From positions 1 through 64,000 of the forward strand of contig NZ_JALLPO010000017.1 of the NCBI RefSeq assembly GCF_023276435.1: DNA of 64,000 bases. The letters run 5' to 3'. Made by a program: the position numbers and the translations under genes. Source of the stretch: Sphaerisporangium perillae. GTDB taxonomy: Bacteria > Actinomycetota > Actinomycetes > Streptosporangiales > Streptosporangiaceae. Positions 28,509-37,759 of the stretch are shown piece after piece. The notes below the pieces were generated by a model. The model was not told the origin of the DNA, ran no database searches, and saw only the letters and a list, made by a program, of their open reading frames with translations. Position 1 is the first letter of the stretch, and every line of letters starts with the position of its first letter.

Positions 28509-30794
28509 ATGCCCGAACAGCAGAAGCGGCTGCTCGCCGACAGATACGAGCTGATCGCTCCCCTCGGCCGGGGGACGATGGGCACGGTCTGGCGAGCTCA
28601 CGACCGCCTCCTCGGCCGTGACGTCGCCGTCAAGGAGATCCGCCAGGATTCGGGGCTGAGCAAGGAGCAGCGCGCCGAGCTGCGAGAACGCATGATCCGC
28701 GAGGGACGGAACGCCGCCAAGATCGCACATCCGTCGGTGGCGACGGTGCACGACGCCATCCTGGTCGAAGGCAGCCCGTGGATCGTCATGGAGCTGGTCG
28801 AGGCCAGGTCCCTGGAGCAGGTGATCGACGAGGAGGGCCCGCTGCCGCCCCGGCTCGTCGCCGAGATCGGGCTCGACCTGCTCGGCGCGCTCGGCGCCGC
28901 CCACGAGCAGGGCGTCCTGCACCGCGACGTCAAACCCGGCAACGTGCTGCTCACCGACACCGGCCGGGTCGTCCTCACCGACTTCGGCATCGCCAAGTCC
29001 GAGGGCGACAGCAACATCACCAAGACGGGCATGGTCATCGGCTCCCCCGGCTACACGGCCCCCGAGCGGGCTCGCGGAGACCACACCGGCCCGGAGTCGG
29101 ACCTGTGGTCGCTGGGCGCCACGCTGTACTTCGCGGTCGAAGGGCGGCCCGCGTACGAGCGCGCCTCGGTCAGCGAGACGCTGGCGGCGTTGATGACCGA
29201 GCGGGCCGACCCGGCGACGCAGGCGGGACCGCTGCGCCCGGTGCTGGAAGGCCTGCTGGAGAAGGACTACACCAAGCGGCTCACGTACGACGGGGCTCTG
29301 AGCATGCTCCGCAAGATCGCCAAGACGTCCGCGGCCTTGTCCCCCGCGGCCAAGGCCCCCCAGCCGGCCAAGCCGGTCAAGCCGGTCAAGCCGACGACGC
29401 CGGCCGAGGCGGCCGGTCCGGCGCAGGGGGCCGCGCAAGATCGGGCCACCGCGCAGGTCGCCGACACCGACCAGACGATGATGGTCATCCGGCCCAAGGG
29501 CGGCCTGCGCATCCCCGGCGTCGACTCGCCCCCGGTCCCGGCAGGCGGCACGTCCGAGCCCGCCGCCGGCGGCAAGCCCGGCAGCGGCGCAGGAGGCGCG
29601 TCCGGGCCCTCCTCCCGGCGTACCGCCGCCGCACCGCCGGCCTCGGCCGCCGCCTCCGCCCGGCCACCGGGGGACGTGGAGGTCGACGAGGACGGCGATG
29701 CGACCATGGTGGGACGGCTCGCGCCGATCCCGGCCGCCATGCCCGAACCGCCGCCCTCCGCCCCGCGCCCGTCCGCGCCCCACCCGTCCTCACGGCGCCC
29801 ATCCGGTCCCCCGTCCCGCCCCGGCCCTCCGCCGAGGCCGGGTCAGGGCTCGGGAAACGGCACGGGCCCCGTCCCGCACCGGGTCTCGCCCGCCCGGCCC
29901 CCACAGGCCGCGGTGGCCGCGCCGCCACGGCCCGCCCCTGGAACGATCTCGCCGCAGGCGGCGCCGTACGCGGGCGGCGGCGAGGCCACCGAGGTGGAGC
30001 CCGGCACGCCCGAGACCGGGCTCGGCACCGACCTGTTCGCCTTCCAGGGCACCGCGCCCCCAAGGGGCAACAGCCCGGTCGGGATGATCATCCTGGTCGT
30101 GATCGCCCTGCTCGGGCTCGCCACCATCGTCATGCTCGTCGCCTCCGCGCTCTCGGACGGCGGCCCGGCCACCCGCGCCACCGGGGCGAAGGCGGCGGCC
30201 GGAACACAGCCGGGCGGGACCACCGCGACCGGTGCCGACGCCAGCACGACGATCGGATCCGGCGGCACCACCCTCAGGGGCGACACGTCGCCCGGAACCA
30301 GCGGGGACGTCGCCCCCGCGCCGGCGCCCGGCCTGCGCCGCCATACCGACAAGACCGGCTTCGTCATCGACGTCCCTGCGAAGCTCAGCGCGGTCGCCAA
30401 GGGCGCCGGTGTCGGCTTCAGCGCCGCGGGCGACCCCCGTACGATGCGGGTCAGCCGGTCGGACAAGGGCAGCGCCGATGTGCTGAACTCGGCGAAAGCG
30501 GCCGAGACCCGGGCCCTCGCCGCCGGCACCTACCCCGGGTACAAGCGCATCCGCATCGGCGCGACCCGCCCGGCGCCGTACACGGGGACGGACGTCGCGG
30601 ACTGGGAGTTCCGCTACACCTCAACGACGGGGCCGGTCCGCGTGTTCTCGCGCTGGGTGTCGGTGCCCGGCGGCCCGCTCTACGCGATCTACTGGTCGGC
30701 GCCCGAGGCGCGCTGGCAGGCGCAGCGCGCCCAACTCGGCACCGTCCTGTCCTCATTCCGCCCCGCCCGCAAGAGCACATCCGGCGGCTCGTAG
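28509..30794 (+). CDS. Transmembrane serine/threonine protein kinase
   Basis: This 761-residue receptor-like kinase has a kinase domain at residues 12-275: glycine loop GRGTMGTV, Lys42, HRD 138-140, DFG 158-160 and an activation loop with T171 and T173 (NITKTGM), likely phosphorylation sites. A Pro/Ala-rich juxtamembrane linker (285-520) leads to one membrane span near 525-549 (IILVVIALLGLATIVMLVASAL, as a stretch). The outer part has a Thr/Gly-rich stalk and a folded C-terminal domain of about 135 residues with no PASTA repeat. Its ligand is unknown. It follows the first kinase by 42 bases. Confidence 0.9.
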   Translation: MPEQQKRLLADRYELIAPLGRGTMGTVWRAHDRLLGRDVAVKEIRQDSGLSKEQRAELRERMIREGRNAAKIAHPSVATVHDAILVEGSPWIVMELVEARSLEQVIDEEGPLPPRLVAEIGLDLLGALGAAHEQGVLHRDVKPGNVLLTDTGRVVLTDFGIAKSEGDSNITKTGMVIGSPGYTAPERARGDHTGPESDLWSLGATLYFAVEGRPAYERASVSETLAALMTERADPATQAGPLRPVLEGLLEKDYTKRLTYDGALSMLRKIAKTSAALSPAAKAPQPAKPVKPVKPTTPAEAAGPAQGAAQDRATAQVADTDQTMMVIRPKGGLRIPGVDSPPVPAGGTSEPAAGGKPGSGAGGASGPSSRRTAAAPPASAAASARPPGDVEVDEDGDATMVGRLAPIPAAMPEPPPSAPRPSAPHPSSRRPSGPPSRPGPPPRPGQGSGNGTGPVPHRVSPARPPQAAVAAPPRPAPGTISPQAAPYAGGGEATEVEPGTPETGLGTDLFAFQGTAPPRGNSPVGMIILVVIALLGLATIVMLVASALSDGGPATRATGAKAAAGTQPGGTTATGADASTTIGSGGTTLRGDTSPGTSGDVAPAPAPGLRRHTDKTGFVIDVPAKLSAVAKGAGVGFSAAGDPRTMRVSRSDKGSADVLNSAKAAETRALAAGTYPGYKRIRIGATRPAPYTGTDVADWEFRYTSTTGPVRVFSRWVSVPGGPLYAIYWSAPEARWQAQRAQLGTVLSSFRPARKSTSGGS

Positions 30795-30809
30795 GGCAAG
30801 ACTGGAGTC

Positions 30810-32216
30810 ATGGAGGATTTCCGGATCGAACATGACTCGATGGGTGAAGTACGCGTCCCCGCGGCCGCCAAGTGGCGGGCGCAGACGCAACGGGCGGTGG
30901 AGAACTTCCCGATATCGGGGCGCGGCCTCGAACCGGCCCACATCGCGGCACTCGGGCTGATCAAGGCCGTGGCCGCCGAGGTGAACGGCGAGCTGGGCGT
31001 CCTCGACGCCGAGATGGCGGAGGTGATCTCCGAGGCCGCGACCGACGTGGCCGAGGGAGAGTGGAACGACGAGTTCCCGATCGACGTCTTCCAGACCGGC
31101 TCGGGCACCTCGTCCAACATGAACGCCAACGAGGTGATCGCCACGCTCGCCGAGAAGCGCCTCGGCCGCCCGGTGCATCCCAACGACCACGTCAACGCCT
31201 CCCAGTCGTCCAACGACGTGTTCCCGACGTCCATCCACGTGGCCGCCATGGTGGACGTGGTCTACGAGCTGATCCCGGCGCTGGACCATCTGGCCATCGC
31301 GCTGCGCCAGAAGTCCGTCCGGTTCGAGAAGACGGTCAAGGCCGGGCGTACCCACCTGATGGACGCCACGCCTGTGACGCTCGGCCAGGAGTTCGGCGGG
31401 TACGCCACCCAGATCGAGAACGGCATCGCGCGGCTCCGCTCGACGCTGCCCCGCGTCGCGGAGCTGCCCCTCGGCGGGACGGCGGTGGGCACGGGCATCA
31501 ACACCCCGCCCGGCTTCGCGCAGAAGGTCGTGGAGAAGCTCAGGGAGGCCACCGAGCTGCCGTTCCTCGAAGCGCGCGACCACTTCGAGGCCCAGGGCGC
31601 CCGCGACGCGCTCGTCGAGCTGTCCGGGCAGCTCCGCGTGATCGCCGTGTCGATCAACAAGATCGCGAATGACCTGCGCTGGATGGGATCCGGGCCCAGG
31701 GCGGGGCTGGGCGAGATCAACCTTCCGGACCTCCAGCCCGGCTCCTCGATCATGCCGGGGAAGGTCAACCCTGTCGTCCCCGAGGCGGCCTGCATGGTGG
31801 CGGCTCAGGTGATCGGGAACGACGCGGCCGTCACGTTCGCGGGCGCGTCGGGGAACTTCGAGCTCAACGTGATGATGCCGGTCATCGCACGCAACGTGCT
31901 GGAGTCGATCAGGCTGCTGAGCAGCGTCTCGCGGCTGCTCGCCGACCGGTGCGTCCACCGGATCACCGCCAACGCCGACCGGCTGCGCGAGTACGCCGAG
32001 TCCTCACCGTCCGTCGTCACCCCGCTCAACCGCCACCTGGGGTACGAGGAGGCCGCGAGCATCGCCAAGCAGGCGCTCAAGGAGCGCAAGACCATCAAGC
32101 AGGTCGTGATCGAACGCGGCCACGTCGCCGCCGGCAAGCTGACCGAGGCCCAACTCGACGCGGCCCTCGACGTCCTCGCCATGACCCGCCCGCCCCAAGC
32201 CACCAAGCAGGAATAG
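30810..32216 (+). CDS. fumC: Class II fumarate hydratase FumC
   Basis: This 468-residue class II fumarase is iron-independent and a tetramer in the family. Motifs: [32 protein letters not shown], and the superfamily signature [11 protein letters not shown] containing the catalytic Ser loop. ATG 30810 begins 15 bases after the transmembrane kinase stop, implying co-transcription with it. Conserved in this block (Rv1098c, from memory). Confidence 0.96.
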   Translation: MEDFRIEHDSMGEVRVPAAAKWRAQTQRAVENFPISGRGLEPAHIAALGLIKAVAAEVNGELGVLDAEMAEVISEAATDVAEGEWNDEFPIDVFQTGSGTSSNMNANEVIATLAEKRLGRPVHPNDHVNASQSSNDVFPTSIHVAAMVDVVYELIPALDHLAIALRQKSVRFEKTVKAGRTHLMDATPVTLGQEFGGYATQIENGIARLRSTLPRVAELPLGGTAVGTGINTPPGFAQKVVEKLREATELPFLEARDHFEAQGARDALVELSGQLRVIAVSINKIANDLRWMGSGPRAGLGEINLPDLQPGSSIMPGKVNPVVPEAACMVAAQVIGNDAAVTFAGASGNFELNVMMPVIARNVLESIRLLSSVSRLLADRCVHRITANADRLREYAESSPSVVTPLNRHLGYEEAASIAKQALKERKTIKQVVIERGHVAAGKLTEAQLDAALDVLAMTRPPQATKQE

Positions 32217-32576
32217 CCACGAAACCGCCTGCGCGGTGTCCACGAAAGTCGGCCGAGTTGCTCGACGTACGGCGGCGCCGCTCCCGCCACACCACGTCTC
32301 GCCGACCCGGCGCCGGCCATCCCAGCACCACACCCGGGAGAAGCGAGGACCACGAAGGTCGCCGCGCGACGTCCCTGCGGGCGGGAAAGTCGCCGCAGGA
32401 ACGGGCATGTCGCCGCGAGACCGGGGACGTCCCTGCGGGAGCGGGAACGTCCTTGCGGGGGCGGGGAAGTCGCTGCGGGGGCGGGGATTGTCGGGGGTGG
32501 TCGGTAGGGTCCTGGGGGTGGTGGGGGCCGGGGTGTCTGGCCGTCGCTTCAGTCGGCCGGCACGAAGGATCCCCCC
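32217..32576. other. Intergenic region carrying a degenerate repeat array
   Basis: These 360 bases between fumC and the winged-helix gene hold no convincing gene. The second half is a G-rich array of 20-base units (32371-32488), followed by further G-rich sequence up to 32545. The forward G strand could form quadruplex-like structures. No clear promoter was found. Confidence 0.5.
32371..32488. repeat. Six-copy 20-bp degenerate tandem repeat
   Basis: Six head-to-tail units begin at 32371, 32389, 32409, 32429, 32449 and 32469. The best version is GTCGCTGCGGGGGCGGGGAA; the first is two bases shorter and the others are 20 bases with scattered substitutions. There are no unique spacers, so it is not a CRISPR. 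A partial unit (GTCGCCGCGCGAC) precedes it. Confidence 0.8.
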
Positions 32577-33674
32577 ATGACGCAGCTGAGCAGCAGAGCG
32601 GTCAATCGCGCCACGCTCGCGCGCCAGATGCTGCTCGAGCGCGCCTCGATCTCCGTCCCGGAGGCGATAGAGCGCCTTGTCGGCATGCAGGCCCAGGCGC
32701 CCTTCCCGCCGTACACAGGGCTGTGGACGCGGCTGGCCGATTTCCGGCCCGACGATCTCGCCAAGCCGCTCATCGACCGCGGCGTCGTGCGCGTCGTCCT
32801 GATGCGCAGCACGGTCCACCTGGTCACCGCCGCGGACTGCCTGGCCCTCAGGCCGGTCGTCCAGCCGATGCTGGAGCGCGCCCTGCGGGGCTCCTACGGC
32901 AAGCAGCTGGAGGGGCTCGACCTCGAGGCCGTCGCCGCGTTCGCCCGCGAGCTCGTCGAGGAGAAGCCGCGCGGCACCACCGAGCTGGCCCGGCTGCTGC
33001 TCGGCCGATGGCCCGACCGGGACCGCTCGGCGCTCGGCAACACGGCCCGCACATTGCTCCCGCTCGTCCAGGTGCCGCCCCGGGCGGTCTGGGGAAAGAG
33101 CGGCCACCCGACGGTCACCACGGCCGATTCCTGGCTTGATCGTCCTCTGGCGACCGAGACCGCGCCCGACGCGATGGTCCTGCGCTACTTCGGCGCGTTC
33201 GGCCCGGCGACCGTCGGCGACGCGCAGAAATGGTCGGGTCTGACCCGCCTCCAGGAGGTCGTCGACCGGCTGGGCCCGAAGCTGCGGGTGTTCCGCGACG
33301 AGCGCGGCGCGGAACTGTACGACCTGCCCGACGCGCCGCGTCCCGATCCCGGCACTCCGGCGCCCGTGCGGTTCCTGCCCGAGTTCGACAACCTGCTGCT
33401 GTCCTACGTGGACGGCGGCCGGGTCCTGGCACGCGAGCACCGGCCGGCCCTGTTCACCGTCAACGGCATCATCCGCTCGGCCGTGCTGGTCGACGGGGTC
33501 GCGCAGGCCGTCTGGAAGATCACGCGAGCGAAGCGGGCGGCACGGCTGGTGGTCGAGCCGTTGACCCCGCTCTCGCCCGGGCAGCGGTCCGCGATCGAGG
33601 ACGAGGGCGCCCGGCTCCTCGCCTTCGCGGCCGCCGACGCCGGCACCCACGACATCGAGTTCTCAGCGCCCTAG
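32577..33674 (+). CDS. Winged-helix DNA-binding protein, AlkZ-like DNA glycosylase family
   Basis: This 365-residue protein resembles the HTH_42/AlkZ superfamily. The N-terminal part contains ERLVGMQAQAPFPPYTGLW; Q38-A-Q40 matches the QxQ motif that is catalytic in AlkZ and relatives, which unhook DNA crosslinks or excise bulky lesions. Further family blocks are VVRVVLMRSTVHLVTAADC, PVRFLPEFDNLLLSY and a C-terminal VVEPLTPLS. Whether this member is a glycosylase is inference. It stands alone after the repeat array; the ATG is preceded by the weak AAGGATCC. Confidence 0.78.
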   Translation: MTQLSSRAVNRATLARQMLLERASISVPEAIERLVGMQAQAPFPPYTGLWTRLADFRPDDLAKPLIDRGVVRVVLMRSTVHLVTAADCLALRPVVQPMLERALRGSYGKQLEGLDLEAVAAFARELVEEKPRGTTELARLLLGRWPDRDRSALGNTARTLLPLVQVPPRAVWGKSGHPTVTTADSWLDRPLATETAPDAMVLRYFGAFGPATVGDAQKWSGLTRLQEVVDRLGPKLRVFRDERGAELYDLPDAPRPDPGTPAPVRFLPEFDNLLLSYVDGGRVLAREHRPALFTVNGIIRSAVLVDGVAQAVWKITRAKRAARLVVEPLTPLSPGQRSAIEDEGARLLAFAAADAGTHDIEFSAP

Positions 33675-33836
33675 TGTGCGTTGTCCACGCACCTTCACCG
33701 GGGCGGCCTTCCTTTCCGTCCGCCTCTCCGTCCGCTGTGGTGGTCGGGCGTTCGGCGCCGCGACGGCGAGAAGCGGTACGGCGGTGCCGGCGCCGCCGTA
33801 CGGCGGCCGGCCCGGCGGGCGTTCGCGGACACCGCC

Positions 33837-35837
33837 TCAGCTGGAGGGGGCCGAGGGCAGGTAGCGCTCCTGGATGGCGTGGGCCAGGCGCAGGAGGTGC
33901 CGGCCGCCGGGGAGGTGGGTCGCCACTCTGGCCAGCACCGAGCGTTTGGGCGACAGGGTGCCCGGCTCTCCCCCGGCCTCGACCCGCACCCGGCCTCCCC
34001 TGCCCATCTCCAGGACGAACCGCAGGTCGGCCTCCTTCTCACTCACGCGCAGGCGCGGCACCCAGATGCCGGGGCCGATGTGCCCGTCGCCGGCGAACCG
34101 GCGTACCGGCACCTTGGCGACGAGCTGCCCCGGGAAGCGGCCCGGCACGCCCGGTTCGACGAGCGCGGGCACCGAGACGACCCGGCCCCGGTTGGCGAGG
34201 TGGCGCAGCACCAGCTCCGCGGGAGGGCCGCCGCTCGGCGGGACGTACGGGACGGGCAGCACGACGAGGACGCTGCCGTCCCGGTGGGTGACCGACGCTC
34301 CGGGCGAGACCAGCACGATCGACTCGGCGAAGGACCGCGGCTCCACGCACACGCTCAGCTCGCGCTGCTCCGACCAGCAGGGGATGATGAGCTTGCGCGG
34401 CTCGCCGGCGAGCACGCCGACGCAGCTGAGCTGGGCGCCGCGGTGTCCGGCGACGCGCGCGCGGGCGTGGTGGGCGCCGCTGTGCATGCGCACGTGCACC
34501 TCCCACTCGCCTGGGCGAAGGGGACGGGCGAGCCCGGCCGTGCTCACGTCCAGCCGTGCCCGCCCGACGGCCCACAGGCGCACCGTGTCGCCTTCCTGCG
34601 ACCGGCACACCTCGCCCGACACCGGGATGAAGAAGATCAGCCCGTAGTCCGCGTGCCGGACGTAGACCTCCATCCGGGCCCGGTCCACCGCCTCGGTCAC
34701 GTCGGTGACCCGCGACGGCAGGACGAGACCGTCCAGCGGCGGGTTCCACAGGAGCCGGTCGCCTTCCGCCTTGAAGGTGATGGGCGCCCCGCCGGCGTCG
34801 ACGATCTCCACGGCGAGGTCCAGCAGGAGGATTCCGTCCTCCCAGCGCACGTCACGGAGCTCCGCACGCAGGGAGATGCCCCTGGAAGCCTCGCTGAGGG
34901 CCACCAGGCGCCCGAGTTCGCCGGATCTGACCAGAACCGCCCGGGCGCGTAGATGGACCGGCAGATGAGCGTCCAGCTCTTCGGGGAACCGTTCGCGGAT
35001 CAGGTGGCGCATGGCGGCGTAGAGCGCCGCGCGCTGGTCCGCGCGGGCGGACAGCAGGGGGCGCCCGCCGAGCAGGCGGAGCACGCCCGTGCGGAACCAG
35101 TGGGCGTACAGGCGCTCCCGCTGCTCGCCGGGGTCGCAGTGGGCGTCGATGGTGTCGAGGATGAGGCGGATGCCGTCGGCGTGCGCGCGCGGATCCACCG
35201 GGCGGTCGGGCTCGGGGCCCACGTGGCAGCAGATCTGGTCGGCGAGGACCGCGATGACCTTGGCGGTGAGGTAGGCCTTGACGACGAACGCCTGCTCCGA
35301 CAGCTCGGGTTCGATGTCGGCGAAGCGGATCTCGCGGGAGTCCAGGAAGGCCCGGCGGAACAGTTTGTGCGCCGTGGGCACGCCGAGCAGGCGGTCCCCG
35401 AACACGTCGGCGCGTTCCCGGTTGCGGGCGAAGGCCCTCGGCGGCGGGCTGTCGCCGTGGACGAGCCGGCCGATGAGCACGTCGGCGTCGGTCTCCACGG
35501 CCGTGCGGTACATCGCCTCCAGCGCCACCCGCTCGAGGCGGTCGCGCTGGCCGAGCAGGTACACGTACTCGCCGCGCGCCACGGCCAGGCCCACGTTGCG
35601 TCCGCGCGCGGGCGAGCCGGTGTGCTCCAGGTGCAGGACCCTGATGTTGGGCCGTACTGCGGCGACGGCGTCGAGGCGTTCTCGCGTGCCGTCCCCCGAC
35701 CTGTCGTCCGCGAAGATCACTTCGTACTCGTCCGACGGCATCGTCTGCTCCAGCAGCGAACGTACGCACGCGTCGAACGCGTCATCGTCCGGGCCTGGCT
35801 CCGCTACCGGCACCACCACGCTGACCTTCACACCCAT
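33837..35837 (-). CDS. GT2-fold glycosyltransferase with long C-terminal region
   Basis: This 666-residue protein has an N-terminal GT-A domain (about 1-230): VSVVVPVAEPG, EVIFADDRSGDGT and GRNVGLAVARGEYVYLLGQRDRLE. The place where GT2 enzymes normally have a metal-binding DxD reads GQRD, so sugar-nucleotide binding may differ or be lost. The remaining 430 residues form a helical segment then beta-rich repeats (for example ILLLDLAVEIVDAGGAP), like the C-terminal parts of actinobacterial teichoic-acid or cell-wall glycosyltransferases. No membrane span is evident. It stands alone between the winged-helix gene and the transglycosylase. Confidence 0.75.
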   Translation of the reverse strand: MGVKVSVVVPVAEPGPDDDAFDACVRSLLEQTMPSDEYEVIFADDRSGDGTRERLDAVAAVRPNIRVLHLEHTGSPARGRNVGLAVARGEYVYLLGQRDRLERVALEAMYRTAVETDADVLIGRLVHGDSPPPRAFARNRERADVFGDRLLGVPTAHKLFRRAFLDSREIRFADIEPELSEQAFVVKAYLTAKVIAVLADQICCHVGPEPDRPVDPRAHADGIRLILDTIDAHCDPGEQRERLYAHWFRTGVLRLLGGRPLLSARADQRAALYAAMRHLIRERFPEELDAHLPVHLRARAVLVRSGELGRLVALSEASRGISLRAELRDVRWEDGILLLDLAVEIVDAGGAPITFKAEGDRLLWNPPLDGLVLPSRVTDVTEAVDRARMEVYVRHADYGLIFFIPVSGEVCRSQEGDTVRLWAVGRARLDVSTAGLARPLRPGEWEVHVRMHSGAHHARARVAGHRGAQLSCVGVLAGEPRKLIIPCWSEQRELSVCVEPRSFAESIVLVSPGASVTHRDGSVLVVLPVPYVPPSGGPPAELVLRHLANRGRVVSVPALVEPGVPGRFPGQLVAKVPVRRFAGDGHIGPGIWVPRLRVSEKEADLRFVLEMGRGGRVRVEAGGEPGTLSPKRSVLARVATHLPGGRHLLRLAHAIQERYLPSAPSS

Positions 35838-35965
35838 AGGGCCAGCGTGGCTGTGGGGACCGCCGCGGCGCCGCCAGGCTTGCCGAAACCTCGAACAACC
35901 CTGACTAAGAGTTCGCGCGGATCATTACCGTTCTGGACCGTACGGCCGGTGGGAAGGCGAGACGG

Positions 35966-36703
35966 TCAGTACCAGCCCACCGACTGGGAGTGCGCCCACG
36001 CGCCGCACGGCGACTTGTAGCGGGCCGCGATGTAGCCGAGGCCCCACTCGATCTGGGTGGCGGCGTTGACCTGCCAGTCGCCGCCGGCGCTGGCCATCTT
36101 GCTGCCGGGCAGCGCCTGGGGGATGCCGTAGGCGCCGCTGCTGCGGTTCATGGCCCGCTCGTTCCAGTGGCTTTCCCGGTCCCAGAGCTTCTCCAGGCAG
36201 CCCCACTCGCCGCTCCAGCCGCGCGCGGCGGCCATCTTCTGGCCGAGCGCCTTGTTGCTGCCGGGGTTGGGCTTGGATCCGGGCGGGAACGCCTGCGGGT
36301 TGAAGCCGCCGCCGCCGGGCGCCTGCTTGACGATCTTCACGCGGTCCCAGTCGGGGGCCGACTTGGTGCGGGCGGCCTTGATGTCGTGCGCCCGCTGGGC
36401 CTGGGCGGCGACGGCCTTCAGCGCGTCGGCCTCGGGGTCGGCGGCGAAGGGGTCGCTCATGCGGGTGAGCTCGTTGAGCGTCAGCGGGGTGGCCGGGGTC
36501 TCGGCGTTCTCCCGCATGGTGTTGACCGTGAAGACGCCGAGCGCCGCGACGACGGCGACGGAGAGGCCGACGACCAAGAGGCGCTTGGGGGTCAGCCACG
36601 ACGCCCGCGAGGGCCGCTGACTGGCGCGGCCACGTGGCGGCGCGGCGTCGTACGCGCCGTCCCGCCTGCTTTGCCTGTCTCGTAACTGCTGACCTGAGCT
36701 CAC
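35966..36703 (-). CDS. Secreted/membrane-anchored lytic transglycosylase-like protein
   Basis: This 245-residue protein has a basic cytoplasmic start, one membrane anchor or signal (LLVVGLSVAVVAALGVF, residues 45-62), a linker, and a C-terminal SLT/lysozyme-like domain. The domain has CLEKLWDRESHWNERAMN with the probable catalytic Glu, SSGAYGIPQALPG, and a second Cys (SPCGAW) that could pair with the first. It should cut peptidoglycan glycan strands. The GTG start is supported by the N-terminal layout. A perfect Crp-type palindrome lies about 110 bases upstream. Confidence 0.87.
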   Translation of the reverse strand: MSSGQQLRDRQSRRDGAYDAAPPRGRASQRPSRASWLTPKRLLVVGLSVAVVAALGVFTVNTMRENAETPATPLTLNELTRMSDPFAADPEADALKAVAAQAQRAHDIKAARTKSAPDWDRVKIVKQAPGGGGFNPQAFPPGSKPNPGSNKALGQKMAAARGWSGEWGCLEKLWDRESHWNERAMNRSSGAYGIPQALPGSKMASAGGDWQVNAATQIEWGLGYIAARYKSPCGAWAHSQSVGWY

Positions 36704-36811
36704 GGCCTATGAGCTTGCCGTGAAACAGGGGGTGGTTCGCAACCCAAACGTGGAAGTTATTTGACGGTTACATGACCTAACCGGCGAGTAACGTGCGGTT
36801 TCCTGGCTGGA

Positions 36812-36827
36812 TGTGACTTTCGTCACA
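36812..36827. promoter_or_regulatory. Crp-type binding site
   Basis: TGTGACTTTCGTCACA is a perfect palindrome matching the TGTGA-N6-TCACA consensus of Crp family regulators. It is 109-124 bases upstream of the transglycosylase start. In M. tuberculosis Crp regulates rpfA, another cell-wall hydrolase gene, so the link is plausible. Confidence 0.65.
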
Positions 36828-37030
36828 CCGACCGCACCGGCTCCGCCCTCCGGACCCCCGGACCGGAGGGCGGCGGAGCGGCGAACCGCCCTTTGCGGTA
36901 CATCCGCGGAAGCCCCGCCGGCGGCACGCCCGCTGCGGAGGCATAGGCCTTCGCCGGACGGCATGGCCGGCTGAACGGGCACGGACGCCCTCAGCGTGCC
37001 TGCCTACTGTCGGGTTTCCGTGGGTGCCAG

Positions 37031-37046
37031 GTCACAGTTCTGTGAC
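37031..37046. promoter_or_regulatory. Palindrome upstream of the response regulator
   Basis: GTCACAGTTCTGTGAC has perfect 7-base arms around TT. Its centre is about 46 bases before the response regulator start at 37085, where an activator could replace a missing -35 element next to CATAAT. Autoregulation by the encoded regulator is one possibility. Confidence 0.5.
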
Positions 37047-37084
37047 ACAGAAGGGGATAACGGACTATCAGCCATAATGTGCGG

Positions 37085-37759
37085 GTGGCCGGCATCCTCC
37101 TCGTCGAAGACGATCCCTCCGTGCGGACGGGCCTCGAGCTGGCGCTCACGCGGCAGGGGCACTCCGTCACCGCCTACGCGACCGGCGAAGAGGCCCTCGA
37201 CCATGTGCGCGCCCGCCGGCCCGAGATCGTCATCCTCGACGTCATGCTGCCCGGAATCGACGGCGTCGAGGTGTGCCGCCGCATCCGCAGGCTCGACTCC
37301 CTGCCGATCATCCTGCTCACCGCACGCGGGGACGACCTGGACATGGTGGTCGGCCTGGAGGCGGGAGCGGACGACTACGTGGTCAAGCCGGTGGAGCCGC
37401 GCGTGCTCGACGCGCGCATCCGGGCCGTCCTGCGCCGCCTGGAGTCGGCCTCCGCCGACCGCATCAGCTTCGGCGACCTGGTGGTCGATCGGGGCGCGCT
37501 GAAGGTGACCCTCGCCAACCGTGAGATCCACCTCACCCCCACCGAGCTGCGGCTGCTGCTGGAACTGGTCCGCCATCCCGGGCAGGTCCTCAACCGCCGC
37601 TACCTGCTGCGCGCGGTCTGGGACCACAACCACGTCGCGGACTCCCGCCTCGTGGACGCCTGCGTGCAGCGGATCCGCGCCAAGATCGAGCCGGTGCCGG
37701 CCGAGCCGGTGTTCATCCACACGGTCCGCGGCTTCGGCTACCGCTTCAGCCCGCCGTGA
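37085..37759 (+). CDS. OmpR-family response regulator
   Basis: This 224-residue regulator has a receiver domain with phospho-acceptor Asp52 (VILDVMLPG), the acidic pair near the start (VEDD), the switch Thr (LLTARGDD) and Lys (VVKPVEP). A winged-helix output follows (LTPTELRLLLELVRHPGQVL, then TVRGFGYRF). GTG 37085 is chosen because CATAAT ends seven bases before it, suggesting a leaderless message; GTG 37079 is an alternative. It overlaps the sensor kinase gene by four bases (GTGA). The receiver-kinase-lipoprotein trio recalls the CseB/CseC/CseA envelope stress system, by analogy only. Confidence 0.9.
   Translation: MAGILLVEDDPSVRTGLELALTRQGHSVTAYATGEEALDHVRARRPEIVILDVMLPGIDGVEVCRRIRRLDSLPIILLTARGDDLDMVVGLEAGADDYVVKPVEPRVLDARIRAVLRRLESASADRISFGDLVVDRGALKVTLANREIHLTPTELRLLLELVRHPGQVLNRRYLLRAVWDHNHVADSRLVDACVQRIRAKIEPVPAEPVFIHTVRGFGYRFSPP

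Larger units (their letters stand above)
36704..37084. other. Divergent intergenic region with several inverted repeats
   Basis: This 381-base region separates the transglycosylase gene (minus) from the response regulator (plus). It holds a Crp-like site (36812-36827), a GC-rich stem with arms at 36844-36853 and 36863-36872, and a second palindrome (37031-37046). CATAAT at 37073-37078 could be a -10 element for the regulator. No c-di-AMP riboswitch-like sequence was recognised in front of the transglycosylase. Confidence 0.55.

Noticed and set aside
28778-30835. 685-codon plus-strand frame inside the transmembrane kinase gene
   Set aside because: It is a frame-shifted shadow of the kinase, rich in Arg and Pro, with no ribosome site.
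32371-32488. CRISPR array or replication iterons
   Set aside because: Units are contiguous and degenerate, with no spacers and no replication gene nearby.
36704-36990. c-di-AMP (ydaO-type) riboswitch before the transglycosylase
   Set aside because: Such riboswitches are common before actinobacterial cell-wall hydrolases, but the expected conserved sequence blocks were not seen.
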